Positions 15,301-26,200 of a DNA stretch of 64,000 nucleotides are shown one piece after another. The notes under the pieces are model-generated. The model worked only from the letters and a program-made list of their open reading frames with translations, made no database searches and had not been told where the DNA came from. Positions within the stretch are counted from its first letter, which is position 1. Every line of letters begins with the position of its first letter. Source of the stretch: Serinus canaria (Eukaryota > Chordata > Aves > Passeriformes > Fringillidae); the NCBI RefSeq assembly GCF_022539315.1, contig NC_066316.1:25967245-26031244 (forward strand). Reading direction: 5' to 3'. The translations under genes were made by a program, and so were the position numbers.

Positions 15301-17665
15301 TTCAACTAAACTGCTGTCAGTAGAGTTAGCTATTCTCTGAGTTTTTCACAGAACTGTGCTGCTACTGGCTGTGCAGAAATTCACAATTAAATATATTGAC
15401 CTGGTGGCTAAAGAAGCTTACATTTTCAAAATTTTACACTGATAAATGTCCAAAGTTGGGGGGGGGGGGGGTATCATCTCTATTTATCAAAGACATTTGA
15501 AATAAAGATGGAGTTAATTGGGAGGAGGTACTTTGACAGGCTTAAAATGAATTGAAATTATTAAAAATGCTGGTTCCATAGTTATCATTTCTTAAATTAG
15601 GTTGTTTAAAAGGATGAACATGAAATACATTGCTCTATGTTGCTAATAAGGTGTTTTACATTCAAATAGAGAGTTGCTTTCTCAGTTTGTAAAAAAGTTT
15701 GGGGTTTGGATTTTTTTTTTTTTTAAATATGGTTAGAAGAACTATTAGTTTAACTGCTGATCTTTTTGGGGTGTTGAATCTCAACCGAAGGAGCCCGGCG
15801 CGGCCGAGGAAGGCGGAACGCAGGGGAGGTTGGTGGAGGCGCTGAGGCAGATGCGGATTAATCATAGGGGCAACTACCGCCACCTGCTGGAGGAGATGCT
15901 GGCCGGGTACCGCCTGGCGCAGCTGCAGGGCCCGGGCCCGCCCGAGGACTCCGCGGCCGCCGAGCCGCGCCCGCCCCGCGCCGGCCCCGCTCCGGCCCCG
16001 GCCCCGCGCCCCGCCGCGGGCAGCGACCAGAGCGGCGAGCAGCACTCGTGACACCCGCAGCGAGCTAGCGCTGCGCTTCACCGCCGCGGCTTCCTCTGCT
16101 CAGATCGCTACCTGGGCCAATGCTGGCCTGCAAGACTGTTTGGCTTTACCGTAGTTACGTGTACAGATGGTTTATACAGAGCTCTTACTTCCTTACGAGT
16201 TCAACTACTGTGGGGTATTGCAGTTATTGCATCCTAAGTTGTGTAGCGAGATTTAACTTCCCGTTTGAGATTTTGATCTTCTTTTTTCAAATCCTGTGTC
16301 ACCAACAACAGGAGTCTAACGTGATACGCAAAAAGGCATTTTAAAACTTTTTCTTTTGAGAACATTATTAAATAATAGTTTTGTTGGTATGTGTTTGCTC
16401 ATTGTAATTTACATCTTAGTTGTATCTTTTGTGCAATTTAATTGAATTGTACAAATTATTCAGGTTTTTTGTTTTTTTTCCCCACCATCATTTACTGCAT
16501 GTTTGTGTTTGGTTTGTATATAGTTTCTATTACAGCTAAATTACAAAAGCTGTTTTATTTTAGGTTGTCACTTATAAAATGTTTGATTTTTTTTTATTTT
16601 TTTTTTTTTTTTTTTAGTTTAGATTGTATCCAGTGTTCATCATAAATACTGATTTTCTAGACAATTATATTATTACTTCTCAGGTTGTTGCATAGCATAT
16701 ATCCAGAAATGAAAATGTACTTCAACTTAGTACCCAGTGTCAAGTTACAATAATTTGTGAACAAGTGAAAATAAAGAATATGCTGTGGAATAATATCTGT
16801 ATGCATATTGACTCTTTTAAGTGAGTAATAAACTTAATTTGAAGTGTTATCACTCTGACATGACTTGAAACTTTTCATAGCTTCTGATGTGAGCTCACGT
16901 TGTTCATTAGTTTCTACAAAGCTTTGAGTGATTTTGGGTTTGGAGCGTTCATATTGCCCACTGTATTTGGGCAACATTTCTCACGTTTAAGCTAAACATC
17001 AGCCATATAAATGAATAAACTATTCTTCTAAAGCTTGTCTTCTGCCAAATCTTTTCCTGTCTCTTGGGGTACAGCACACACAGGTACATCCATTTGGGTA
17101 GGTCGATGATAATACTGGGACTGTGCAGTAGTGGTAGCTCATCTGCTAATAAGTGAAATCTGGAAGTCTTGTGTCAGTTGTCAGTTCATAACATAACACA
17201 TGCACAAAAATATAATTGTTCAAAATAGGTACAAATTTCACTGTCTGAATGAAAATGACCCTGCAGGAATTTCTTTTGGACCAGAAATATCTGAGAAGCT
17301 GATTTCCATAGTATTTCGTAGAGCTTTTTTGGGGGTTTTTAGTCCACAGATGTAGTATGTATTGATAGTAGTGATTTAGTAAGTTAAATCTTGGGTTTGA
17401 GTCATTTTGCTATAAGAGCTTTACTGGATTCATGTTTTATAAAAGTAAATTCCTTCATGATGTTGACAAATAGGAAATATTTGTGTGTGGAAGTGGGCAG
17501 GTATGGAAAACAAGGAAAATGTTTTCTGTCTTACGCTAGTATTCTTCTTAATTATGCCACTGAAATCCAAAGTGCAACAAAATGTTTTCATTTGTATTGG
17601 TGAGTAGTAATGTTTCTCCTCTTCTTTTCCTGTAGGGTTCTGGAGATCTAGAAGATCCGTGGTAG
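231..17665 (+). CDS. PPM1B: PPM1B (PP2C-beta protein phosphatase), 3' part, partial gene
   Basis: Metal-dependent Ser/Thr phosphatase of the PPM/PP2C family, known to dephosphorylate kinases such as TAK1, IKK-beta and CDKs in cytosol and nucleus. Only the 3' part lies in the window; the gene enters from the left. Coding exons are 231-348, 6479-6590 and 9796-9853, then either 15791-16051 or 17636-17665. The first carries the PP2C motif GSRDNMS, whose Asp binds the catalytic metal in the family. The next two encode the C-terminal helical region ([33 protein letters not shown]), nearly identical to my memory of human PPM1B. All junctions are GT-AG with matching phases. Transcript choice at the 3' end would give two C-termini. 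Identity is firm; the exact C-terminus of the long form is less so. Confidence 0.95.
3411..3520 (-). mobile_element. CR1 LINE 3'-end fragment
   Basis: The segment contains tctgggttggaaggggcc, then ttaaagatcatctagt and ccatgg, followed by ggcaccttccac. This is the reverse complement of the standard avian CR1 3' region, so the element points left. It is about 110 bp, degraded and truncated at both ends. Confidence 0.8.
4069..4138. repeat. 70-bp dispersed direct repeat, copy 1
   Basis: Begins aataatatcaggaattattc and ends gtagcattat. It matches 5990-6059 with a single mismatch (t at 4092, g at 6013). The copies lie 1921 bp apart in the same PPM1B intron, in the same orientation. Confidence 0.9.
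5949..5980. repeat. Perfect 13-bp hairpin with 6-nt loop
   Basis: TGTTTGTGCACTG at 5949-5961 and its exact reverse complement CAGTGCACAAACA at 5968-5980 flank the loop gagatt. It ends ten bases before copy 2 of the 70-bp repeat. Confidence 0.9.
5990..6059. repeat. 70-bp dispersed direct repeat, copy 2
   Basis: Second copy of the sequence at 4069-4138, 69 of 70 bases identical, directly downstream of the 5949-5980 hairpin. Function unknown; possibly a local duplication or a fragment of an unrecognised repeat family. Confidence 0.9.
6479..6590 (+). CDS. PPM1B: PPM1B exon, C-terminal helical region
   Basis: Acceptor aaattag and donor gtgagt. It reads [19 protein letters not shown], then [19 protein letters not shown], with the last Lys codon split after two bases. 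It is an almost exact match to mammalian PPM1B in the region following the phosphatase domain. Confidence 0.95.
6591..9795 (+). other. PPM1B: PPM1B intron with small tandem duplications
   Basis: Non-coding. It contains a 19-bp tandem duplication (tacataacatattaattta, 6791-6828) and a 14-bp tandem duplication (tttttatgaagtac, about 9179-9206). The open frames around 8.2-9.1 kb look like chance. Confidence 0.75.
9796..9853 (+). CDS. PPM1B: PPM1B exon, last shared exon
   Basis: Acceptor tttttag and donor gtaagt. It completes the Lys codon and encodes [19 protein letters not shown], ending in phase 0. Both candidate terminal exons start in phase 0, so either can be spliced to it in frame. Confidence 0.93.
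9854..15790 (+). other. PPM1B: PPM1B intron before terminal exons
   Basis: A 5.9-kb AT-rich intron. It contains a 16-bp tandem duplication (ctaacaattttaaaat, 12511-12542), a partial duplication around taaagtactact near 13165-13205, and a run of 14 G at 15458-15471. No exon is recognised. Confidence 0.75.
15458..15471 (+). repeat. G14 homopolymer
   Basis: Fourteen consecutive G in the PPM1B intron, about 320 bp before terminal exon A. Such runs are unstable and can form G-quadruplex; the length may also be a sequencing approximation. Confidence 0.9.
15791..16051 (+). CDS. PPM1B: PPM1B terminal exon A (long isoform), GC-rich
   Basis: Spliced in phase 0 after aaccgaag, it reads [20 protein letters not shown], then [20 protein letters not shown], which matches the PPM1B long-form end. 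Beyond YRLAQLQG the chain is a Pro/Ala/Arg-rich low-complexity tail ([14 protein letters not shown]) ending SDQSGEQHS and tga. The human tail, as I recall it, is longer, acidic and Ser/Thr-rich, so this tail is divergent and shorter. The exon is an abrupt island of C+G and CpG in AT-rich DNA. The acceptor's pyrimidine tract is poor, so the exon's 5' edge is the least certain point. Confidence 0.85.
   Translation, partial: EPGAAEEGGTQGRLVEALRQMRINHRGNYRHLLEEMLAGYRLAQLQGPGPPEDSAAAEPRPPRAGPAPAPAPRPAAGSDQSGEQHS
16052..17040 (+). other. PPM1B: Probable 3'UTR of PPM1B long isoform
   Basis: AT-rich non-coding sequence after the exon A stop. Canonical AATAAA signals lie at 16770-16775, 16827-16832 and 17014-17019, any of which could end the long transcript. 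A T-rich tract sits near 16590-16615. No other coding signal is seen up to the next terminal exon. Confidence 0.6.
17636..17665 (+). CDS. PPM1B: PPM1B terminal exon B (short isoform), tail GSGDLEDPW
   Basis: A strong acceptor (ctcttcttttcctgtag) precedes ten codons including the stop: GSGDLEDPW then tag. Joined in phase 0 to the exon ending at 9853 this gives [12 protein letters not shown], matching the alternative C-terminus of mammalian PP2C-beta short isoforms as I recall it (GDLEDPW). It lies 1.6 kb beyond exon A, so exon A must be skipped. The long UTR that follows ends in a poly(A) signal at 19492. Too short for ordinary ORF finding. Confidence 0.88.
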   Translation, partial: GSGDLEDPW

Positions 17666-19188
17666 CCTTACAAATCTGCTAAAATGCTTTTGATTCTGAA
17701 AGGGGGAAAAAAACTTTTAAATCTGATTTCTTCAATACAAGGGAAAATTTCTGGTGGATTTCCAACATTTTGTGAAATGGGCAGAAAGATAATAGAATTT
17801 TCCATCATTTGTTCATTTTTGTGTTTTCTGATATTGCCACTCTTAGCATTGCCTGTACTACAGTATTTTTACCAGCCTCAGGCATACTGATTACATCTGT
17901 AATGAACTTTGGCCCTAAAAAAGAAGGAAGGAAGGAATATTCTCTCAGCAGATCGGTGTGTGTACCTGAGGTGCACGGGATTGTAGGCGTACTCTGAAGA
18001 TACACTGTGGCTAAATGAAACATGCAACACACAAGCTTGAGTGAGAGAGTACAAGTAATTGTTTGAGACGTTTCTTATTTCACTTTACCAAGTTGGAAGG
18101 CTTTGCAGCTCTGTGGCTTGGAAGTCATTTCAATTGGGCAATACGCTATCAGATGTGTATTTTTTTGTTTGTTTTTAAATTTTCCAGTTTTACCTGTATT
18201 ACCAGACCGTTAGGTTTCCCTGCGGTGTCCAAATTGTGATACGTTGCCTACTGCTTGCTTGAAGATAAGTGTATTATTTGGCAATAATATATGAAGATTC
18301 TAGGCATCTAAAACCAGTAAGAATTTTACGCATGTGTACAACACACCCTTCAACTCTTGCTAGAGAAAATCTTTTGGAAAAAAACCAAACTGGTGAATTT
18401 ATAGTTAGTAGTGACTTGCTTTGACATCTCTCACAGCTGCAGGTTTTTTTAAAAATGCTGAAAATTTGCCTTTATTATAATGTAAATTGTGATTATTTTT
18501 TTGTTCTATATGTGGTTTTCTATAGTTTTTTGATTTTTTTTTTTCAGCTTAAGATACAGACAGAAGTCTTGTGTAATATGGGTATAATTTTTAATTGTTT
18601 GCATTATTTTCGAAGTTCAAAATTATCACTTTGAGATTACTATAAATACACTTAAAATTATCTATTTTAAATTAAGAAAATATTAGAGATATTTTCATGG
18701 GTTCAATGACCTTTCATTTTATAAGCAATGGGCATGGTACAGAGTGGCTGTCATGTAAGGTACTTGAAGATTCTTAGTTTAATTCTATTTTTGCAATAAC
18801 CTTGACTTTTTTTCTGACTTCTTTGAGTTGTGCATGTAATGAGTCCAGTAAATGCTGAAAATGGGGAAGAGTAAAGTATTTATCTAAAATAAAAGCTATT
18901 GGGGAGGGGAAACAATGAATGTATCCATCTGTACATGATTTACATGCTGTGGATGCCTTGTAAACATTTTCCTATTTGTTTAAACTGTGTTTCAGCGAGG
19001 ATGTAATTGCCCTTGTGTGTAGTTTTAAGCTAATGACAGTCATCAACTGGTTTTGTGTGAAATTAAATTCATGGTATTTTCTGTAACTTTATCCCCATGG
19101 TGAGTCTGTAAAAACCACACGCTCTTTCATACTGGTGCCGAAGGCCAGCTTTTCCAGTCATTTTGATTCACTGTGTACCTGATTTTTT

Positions 19189-19224
<36 letters not shown>

Positions 19225-19515
19225 GTCTAGAGAGGATTATTGCCACAGTATATTTTATTTATTCATTAGATTTTAGCTTTGTAAGTTAAAGTGTTTTAAA
19301 TGATGATGTTAACAGGTATTTGTCCCTTTACTGGTTTTTTTGGGGTTGTTAAAAGATAGGGAATGAAGAATGCAAAATGGTTTATTGTTCAGACTGTCCG
19401 CTCTGGTCCAACCCTGTACTGATAGTACCTTCCCAGTATGATATTGTGATGTTTCATACAATACAGTGAACATAACCAACTTGTTATCTTCAATAAAGGA
19501 TTGCTAAAACAGTGT
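17666..19515 (+). other. PPM1B: 3'UTR of PPM1B short isoform
   Basis: About 1.85 kb of AT-rich sequence from the exon B stop to a canonical AATAAA at 19492-19497. It includes a long, slightly interrupted T tract at 19183-19224. No coding potential is seen. Confidence 0.7.
19492..19497 (+). terminator. PPM1B: PPM1B distal poly(A) signal AATAAA
   Basis: Canonical hexamer in cttcaataaaggattgc, the last strong signal before a long gene-free stretch. Cleavage would be expected 10-30 bases downstream. Confidence 0.65.
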
Positions 19516-22500
19516 GACATGCTTTCTATTTTCTTGGGAAGGACTTACTAAGAGGATGCAAGTGTTCCAAATGAAAAGAAAACCCAGTAAGATTCATGAG
19601 ATCCCTTAGATGATGGATTTCTGGTTGTTCTGTAGCAGATGTGCCCCTTCGTCCCAGAAAAGCATAAGTCTCAAAGTGGGTTTCTCTGTGGGAGTAAGGA
19701 AAGGGCAAACAACATTTAGTGTCCTAGGGCAAATCCACATCCCAAGTTTAGCTGGAGTCTTAGTCCAGCTGTGGGAGAGTATTCATTTAAAGACTAAAAA
19801 TTCAGATTAAACTAGACTTTTTGGTCAACTCATTTCTTGAAGTTTCTTAAAGATCTGAGCTTCAATCTACGACATTTCACTGTTGCACAGTTTTGAATAG
19901 AAATTTCTCGGATGTTAATGCTTTAATCTTAGAACTTTAACAGATTTTTTTTTTAACTTTTACAGATTTTTTTTTTCCAACTTACTAATATAGTTTTTTA
20001 GCTGAAAGAGGGAATGGAATCCTCCATGATGTTGATACTGCAGGGTAATAACCTGCCTGAATAGTTAGTGTTACTGTAGAATGGACATCTTTACAAACAA
20101 CCTGAAGATTTTTGAGTCTATACATCTGTAACTTCTTTCAACTTTCTTGTTGGATTTGCTTGTACAGCATAACCCCTGCATGCTTTCTTCATGAGCTACA
20201 ATTTCAATGCCTTGTTCCACTGGTAAGAGTTCTGGTATTCCATGGGCTCCAGTCCCATGAACACTTCTTTGTGTAAATTTTTTACATTAAGTGGATAATC
20301 TCCCTCAAGTACGAGGGTTTATGCTTCCTTGTATCAAAGTGCAGCATATACACAGGTTTTTCAGAGAGAAGGGTAATGGCTTGCACAGCTACATCAAAAT
20401 GTAAATCAAGACAGCTTTTCCCCCACCTAAATTATCACTACTTGCCATTCATGCATCCACTTGGTTATGAATTCTAGTCGTGTTTTTAGTTTAATCTAAA
20501 TACTATGTTGATTTCAGCAGCTTGGGAAAAAGTGCTTGTTGACTTTGTATTCTTAGTGTGAGAAATCTGAATGAATGATAAAATTCATTCAGCATTTTAA
20601 AACTACATTGTCTTAATTTTGTTGCCACCTGGTAACTAACACAAAGATAGTTATGTAGAATACTGAGAGTGTACTGAGAGTGGAAAGTACCTCTTCACCC
20701 TTTGTGTTGTATCAAATTCAGCTTGATTTCATTTTTATGACCTCCTGTAACAGAGGCAAAGTAGTCCATGTCAGTTCTCAAATCTGCTCTCTGAGCAGAA
20801 TAAAGATCTGTTTTAACTGCTCCTAATTAACATCTTAAAAGGAATAGGGGGTAATGAAGTAGATGCAAATGTAAATGCTATCACTCTGACCTCAGAAGTC
20901 TCATATTAGGGGTTAACTACAATGACAATCTCCTCTTAATAGGCTGGATCTTCATGTGATTATTCGAGCCTGCATGCAAACCTTTGCAAGACTTGGCCAA
21001 AATATCCATATTTTTCATGGCCCTGAATGCGAATCTGATGCTAATTTTGCTGTTTGGGTGATTTAAAACAAAACAAACCAAAACACAAAAGCAACAACAA
21101 AAAAATCCAAAATCACAAAACCGAATAAATTGTTGATTCTTTTAGCACATCAGAGGCTGGCTATTAGTGGTTAAGTCCTTTCTTGGTATCATGTGTAAAC
21201 TGGAGTTCAGTCAGCCACTTCATCTCTGAACTTTTGTGTCAGCCATAATCACTAGCTTAAATCTTAAGTAGTAAAATTAGCCCCAGAAAACCAGTCATTT
21301 TTCTTTGGCACTTTGAGGGGAAATAAAAAAACAATAGGAGCTCCAGATTAGTTACAGCATTGAACCAAACTGTAGTAGGCAACTTTTACCTCTGGAAGAT
21401 GAAGAAGCTAAAAGCAGTTCTGCCTATCATTAGGTATAGGCCTATAATGGCAAAAAAAAAAAAAAAAAAGGCCACAATGCTCAGCAGTTTTTAATTATCA
21501 GCTAATTTGCAGTTTGTTGGCTTGAGGGTTGTCTGAAGGCTTGTTGCTTTTGGCTCTTTGTAGTTCTTTTTTAGCTCTAAACTGGAAATGAAGTTGGAGG
21601 GAGCTTCACTGGTGCAGGTAAGCAACTCCATGGGATACTCCAAGAAATGAAGGCAATTTGACAAAACCACAAGAAAGAACCCAAAGTCACTGAATTTTTG
21701 CAATCTAATCCAGGTAAGTATGCAATTTATGCAGCTGAGGCTCCATCTCTCATATCTTTGTAACCTGTTTTCTCTCATATCTCTGTAACCTGTGTGCCAT
21801 CTGAACTTGTCCTGTCTATGTTTGTTTGGGCTGTTGCTGTCTACCTGACTTAGTTCTGCTTGCTTTGTGCTGTTTCATGTTGGTACCTGGCTGTTTCTCT
21901 GTTGATCAAAACATGAGCAGCTTTTGCATTTTAGCATGCCTGTGCCTCCTGTTGGTGTTCAGCTCACTGTTGGTGCTCATCTCTCATTTCCTTCATTCAC
22001 TCTGTCACTTCACCAGTGCTGCTGGTCTTTGTATGTCTCAAAGGTCATGTTCTCTCAAAGATTTCACATTTCTGTCTTCAAAAATCGTAAAAGTTCTCCG
22101 GTGCTGAGATGTCTGGATTTAAAGACTGACTGGGATTACTGAGATCTTCCTTCTGATTCTTGGCCTTCCTTTTTTCCTTATTTGTCTATGTGCAGCTTGA
22201 CTGGGAATTTTCAGAGAAAAATCCTTGCTCTGCTGATCAGTGATTGCCGTGCTTAATGGCTGAATCCTCAACTAATGATTGCATCAGCACTTGCTTTCAA
22301 ACCTAACAAAGACTGATAAGGGTTCAGGTCATGAGGATGGGCTGATAGGAGAAAAAAAATGGACCTTTTCTGTCACTTGGGTAATCTTTCTCTGAAAGCA
22401 GTTCTCCTTCCCAGTAAAGGATGAAAAACACTGTAGTAGGAATGAATACACATGCTAAAGACTTGTGGCAACTAATTCAAACAGTCTGGTTGGATATAAT

Positions 22501-22663
22501 TTTTCCTGTTGTGTCAAGTCTGCTTCAGAAATAACTGACTCTGCTTTTCTGCTTTCTCAGACTTGTGGAATGGAAGGTGAGTGTTGGTCAAGTTTGGTCT
22601 ATGGTGCAGTAGAGTTTAGTGCTGTAAGAACCTTGCCCTTGACCTTTAAAAAGCTGTAATGAA

Positions 22664-22707
22664 ATTCATGAGACTCCTGATGGGGGGTGGGGGGGTGTCT
22701 CATGAAT
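22664..22707. repeat. 11-bp inverted repeat enclosing a G-rich loop
   Basis: ATTCATGAGAC (22664-22674) and its exact reverse complement GTCTCATGAAT (22697-22707) enclose a 22-nt loop made largely of a G6 and a G7 run separated by one T. Confidence 0.85.
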
Positions 22708-23210
22708 GACAATGTTGGAAGTTTCTCCGATCTTTAAATGCAGAAATACTGATTTTTCTGGCCTTTTTCAGGTGGCTTTTGGAATATGTTTGGTAGATAT
22801 GGGATATTTTGGAACAAATATTGTTCAGAGAGCTTACATGCAAGGTTCTGTCAGAAAATGACCAAATGTGTTCCTCCTTTATCATTTTGAAAGAGTTGCA
22901 AAGCTTAAGTGAAAGAAATTGGGCAGAAATTCATAGAATGAAAATTCTCTCTTGTGAGATAAAACCTTACTCTTGGAAGTTAGCATCCAGGACTTACAAA
23001 GAGAACCTAAAAATATTTGTGTATGTTACATTCCTTGCAAGACTTACATTTTCTCAAAAAATCCCTGAATTGTCTTTTTTAAGAATGTGCAAAAAGAGAA
23101 ACTGTGGTGAAAATGCACCATTCTATATTGATGTGTTTTAGCTGCTTCTTTGGGGAGTGAACATGTAGATTAGGAAATATTGTACAGTTAGAAGTTAGTT
23201 GGGAACTTTG

Positions 23211-23262
23211 AAGTAAATGCATTTTAACTTCAAAGTAAATGCATTTTAACTTCAAAGTAAAA
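23211..23262. repeat. 22-bp tandem repeat, about 2.4 copies
   Basis: The unit aagtaaatgcattttaactt plus ca occurs at 23211-23232 and 23233-23254, followed by a partial third copy. The two full copies are identical. Confidence 0.9.
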
Positions 23263-26200
23263 TACATACTGAAATTGCATTAATGAAGAGATATTTCCTG
23301 TTATTTTTGTAAGGAAGCTTCTTAGCAGCATTCCCATCAAATTAATGCTATGAATATTGGTTTTATTTTGTTTGGCAGGTTACTCAGATGCAAAATGGAG
23401 GATGCCTGCCTAATCTTCAAATGATTTAGATCATTTTACTTGTTGTTAGTAGGGGAAACTGGATGATGTGAAGGTTTTTTTTTTAATCCTCTATCCAGTG
23501 GTCATCTTCATAAATGTATCTAATTTTAATGGTACCAGAAGGATTTTGGCCTGGGTATGTAAAACAGATATGTTTGCCTAGTGTATTTTAAATAATAATA
23601 TTTCAACACTGGGAGCAGAAAATGTATGAAATGAAACCAAAATTTTTTTCCAGCTCTAATAAATCTGCATTTACTTTGGAAGGAGATAGTTTTTGGAAAT
23701 ACACTGCCAACCCAAACAGTGTCAAGGTGTTTGGAAGTGTAGTGCTTTACAAAAACTTCTCAGTCTTTTAGTACTTTTTACATCATGCTGCCTGTGAAGT
23801 TTTAAAATGGTGAAATATATTTTACATTCATCTCTTCATTCTTACTTGTCCTTACCTTAAAAATATGTAGGAAGTTCCATGCTGCTGCTTCAGAGATTAC
23901 AGTTACTGCATTAAACTTCACATTCAATAATTATAAAACCCAGAGGTCCAAGCATGGGAGTAGTTGATTGCAGCAACTTCTTTACAAGCTGTTACCGTAT
24001 TTCAAGTGCTATTCCTGTGAACTAAAAAACAAAAAAAATACCCAGCAAAACCCAACAAAGTTATAGCTTTAAGATGTGACTTCTCATATGATCTTAGTAG
24101 CCCCTATGCTTTGAACTGCATTAAATAGAAAGATTTTGTATGAAATGAAGGGAAAGGAGAAAATTATGTACCAAATGGGTGTTGTGTTATCACTGACTTG
24201 AAGATGTTGTACAGCTGTCTTCCAGTTCAGCCTGTAGTACTCAATCATTTGAAAGATCTGTCTTTGAAATGCAAGCAGGGCATCCACTCAGTATAAAACC
24301 AGTTTGCACTGCTCCCCTGTGATTGGTACAACAGACTCCCAAAGAGCATAGCAGAGCTAGCAGCATGAGAGCTGAGAGAGACTGCCTCAAATATATGTGG
24401 AATGAAGAGCAGAAATGTACTTGAATTATTCTTGGAGGGGGGATTGGGTGTGTGTGATACCAAATTGCTTCTCTGTTAGAGTGGAGAGAATGGAGTGGGC
24501 ATTTAAATGCACAATGTGAGTGCTTGCAGGATGTGGGATTGTTTGTCTCTGGTTCACCAGCATACACAAGTGAGGTGCTAGAGCTATTTTGTGCAGATAA
24601 GCAGTGTGAGATCTGGCACTGAAGAGCCCACACAGTTCCATGGACTCATGAAGTTCAAAATGGAAAGGCTGGTATTTGCTGCAGGTGATGCTTTCTTCAC
24701 CTTGCACCAAGCAGTGCTTTCATCCATGTGGCTGGATCCTTGAATGCCAGACAGTTCCAAAACCTTGTTTTGGGCAGTTTATGAGGGTAGTACTTGGAGT
24801 TTTAGCAGTTCTTGTAACTTACAGGAAGTAAAGATTGTCTTCATTCTGTTGTTGTACATTCAGGTGAACAGTAAGTGAAGGGGAAGTTCAGCTACCTGTG
24901 TCCACATTGAATAGTGTATCTGGAAAATACTTCTTGCAGTTGTGGAATGTTTTTTTGATACAGAGATCTGGTTTGTGCTGGTCAGAGAGCCCCTTCCCTG
25001 AGTCTAGACCCTTGCATGTGCCAGCTGTTGCTGCACAGCATACTAGGTCCTGAATGGAAGAATAGGATTTTTGTTGGCTTGGGGCTTTTTTACAGAATGT
25101 GTGCTTTCAGTTCTTTGGTTTCACTTCCAGTGCTCACACTGATTTTGACACCCATTACTGCTGCTGGACTGTGAACGGTGATGTGGAGTCCATGGACTGT
25201 TGGTTAGGAGCAACCATTGTAAGAACCTTGGGATGCAATTCAGTGCTGGAGAGTGAAGCTTTCTGTACAGACTGGAAATTTTTGATATGAACTGAGCTCT
25301 TCCAGGAGGAAATTATTTCACAGGAGCACAACCTGAGTACATTTCATCGTGGAATACCTGCCACTGATTTGATACATGTGAAAAAGCAAATTATTTGCAG
25401 GAAGGCTTGTCTTGATGCAGTGAGAGAGACAAAGGAAAAGGAGTAAATTTATATGGAGTACCATATATGTCTGTGATACTGTGTGAGTAATCCCTGCAGG
25501 TGGGGAAGCTGAGGCAGTGTGAAAAGCTGTACATCTTGAATAGTATGGCAGTAGGTGTGCTCATGTAGTGACAGCTGTGCCTGACAGCCCCTTCCAATAA
25601 ATCCTTCATTCTTCCACAAGAAGAAGTGCTCTGTGCTCAGCAGACCAAAAGCTACTCCTCAGATTCCTGTGCAGTGGATTTCAGTTTTTCTCAGAGATAG
25701 GCCCTGGCAAAGGCAGGTGCAGCTTGTGGGTGCTATCTTTTTGGTAACCCAAAGGATGGATGTGGTGGTGATGTAGTGCAATGCCATTTTAGTTTTTTGA
25801 GCTTCTCCTTGGCTTCCTGTTGGGCTGCCTGGCTGTGCTGTCTGTATTGCAGATCTCCCACTTCAGGGGTGTTTCAGTAACACAAGGTCCCTCTTGAGTT
25901 ACAGCCATCCAAACTTCAACAGTCTGCCATGATTTAATACCATGCTGAACCTCTCCAGCTCGTACAAGGGGAAGAGCAAGGTCTGGGTCTCTTGCTGTGA
26001 GAGGTTTTGAGGAATAGGTTGGGAAAGAAAGTCCTTTGGAAGTTGTCATCCTCTAGGATGGAAATGGGGCAGATGAATGTCATAAAGGGAAGAGTGTAAA
26101 TTGAAATGAACACAGTTAATATGAGTGAGCTTCCTTCTGGAGAGGCAACAAACCTTGAGTTTATTTTTCTGTGGGTTGTATGTAGTGTTTGACCCTCTGG

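Noticed and set aside
24241..24710. Several overlapping minus-strand frames of 70-130 codons
   Set aside because: Mutually overlapping frames without family similarity; no poly(A) or promoter evidence.
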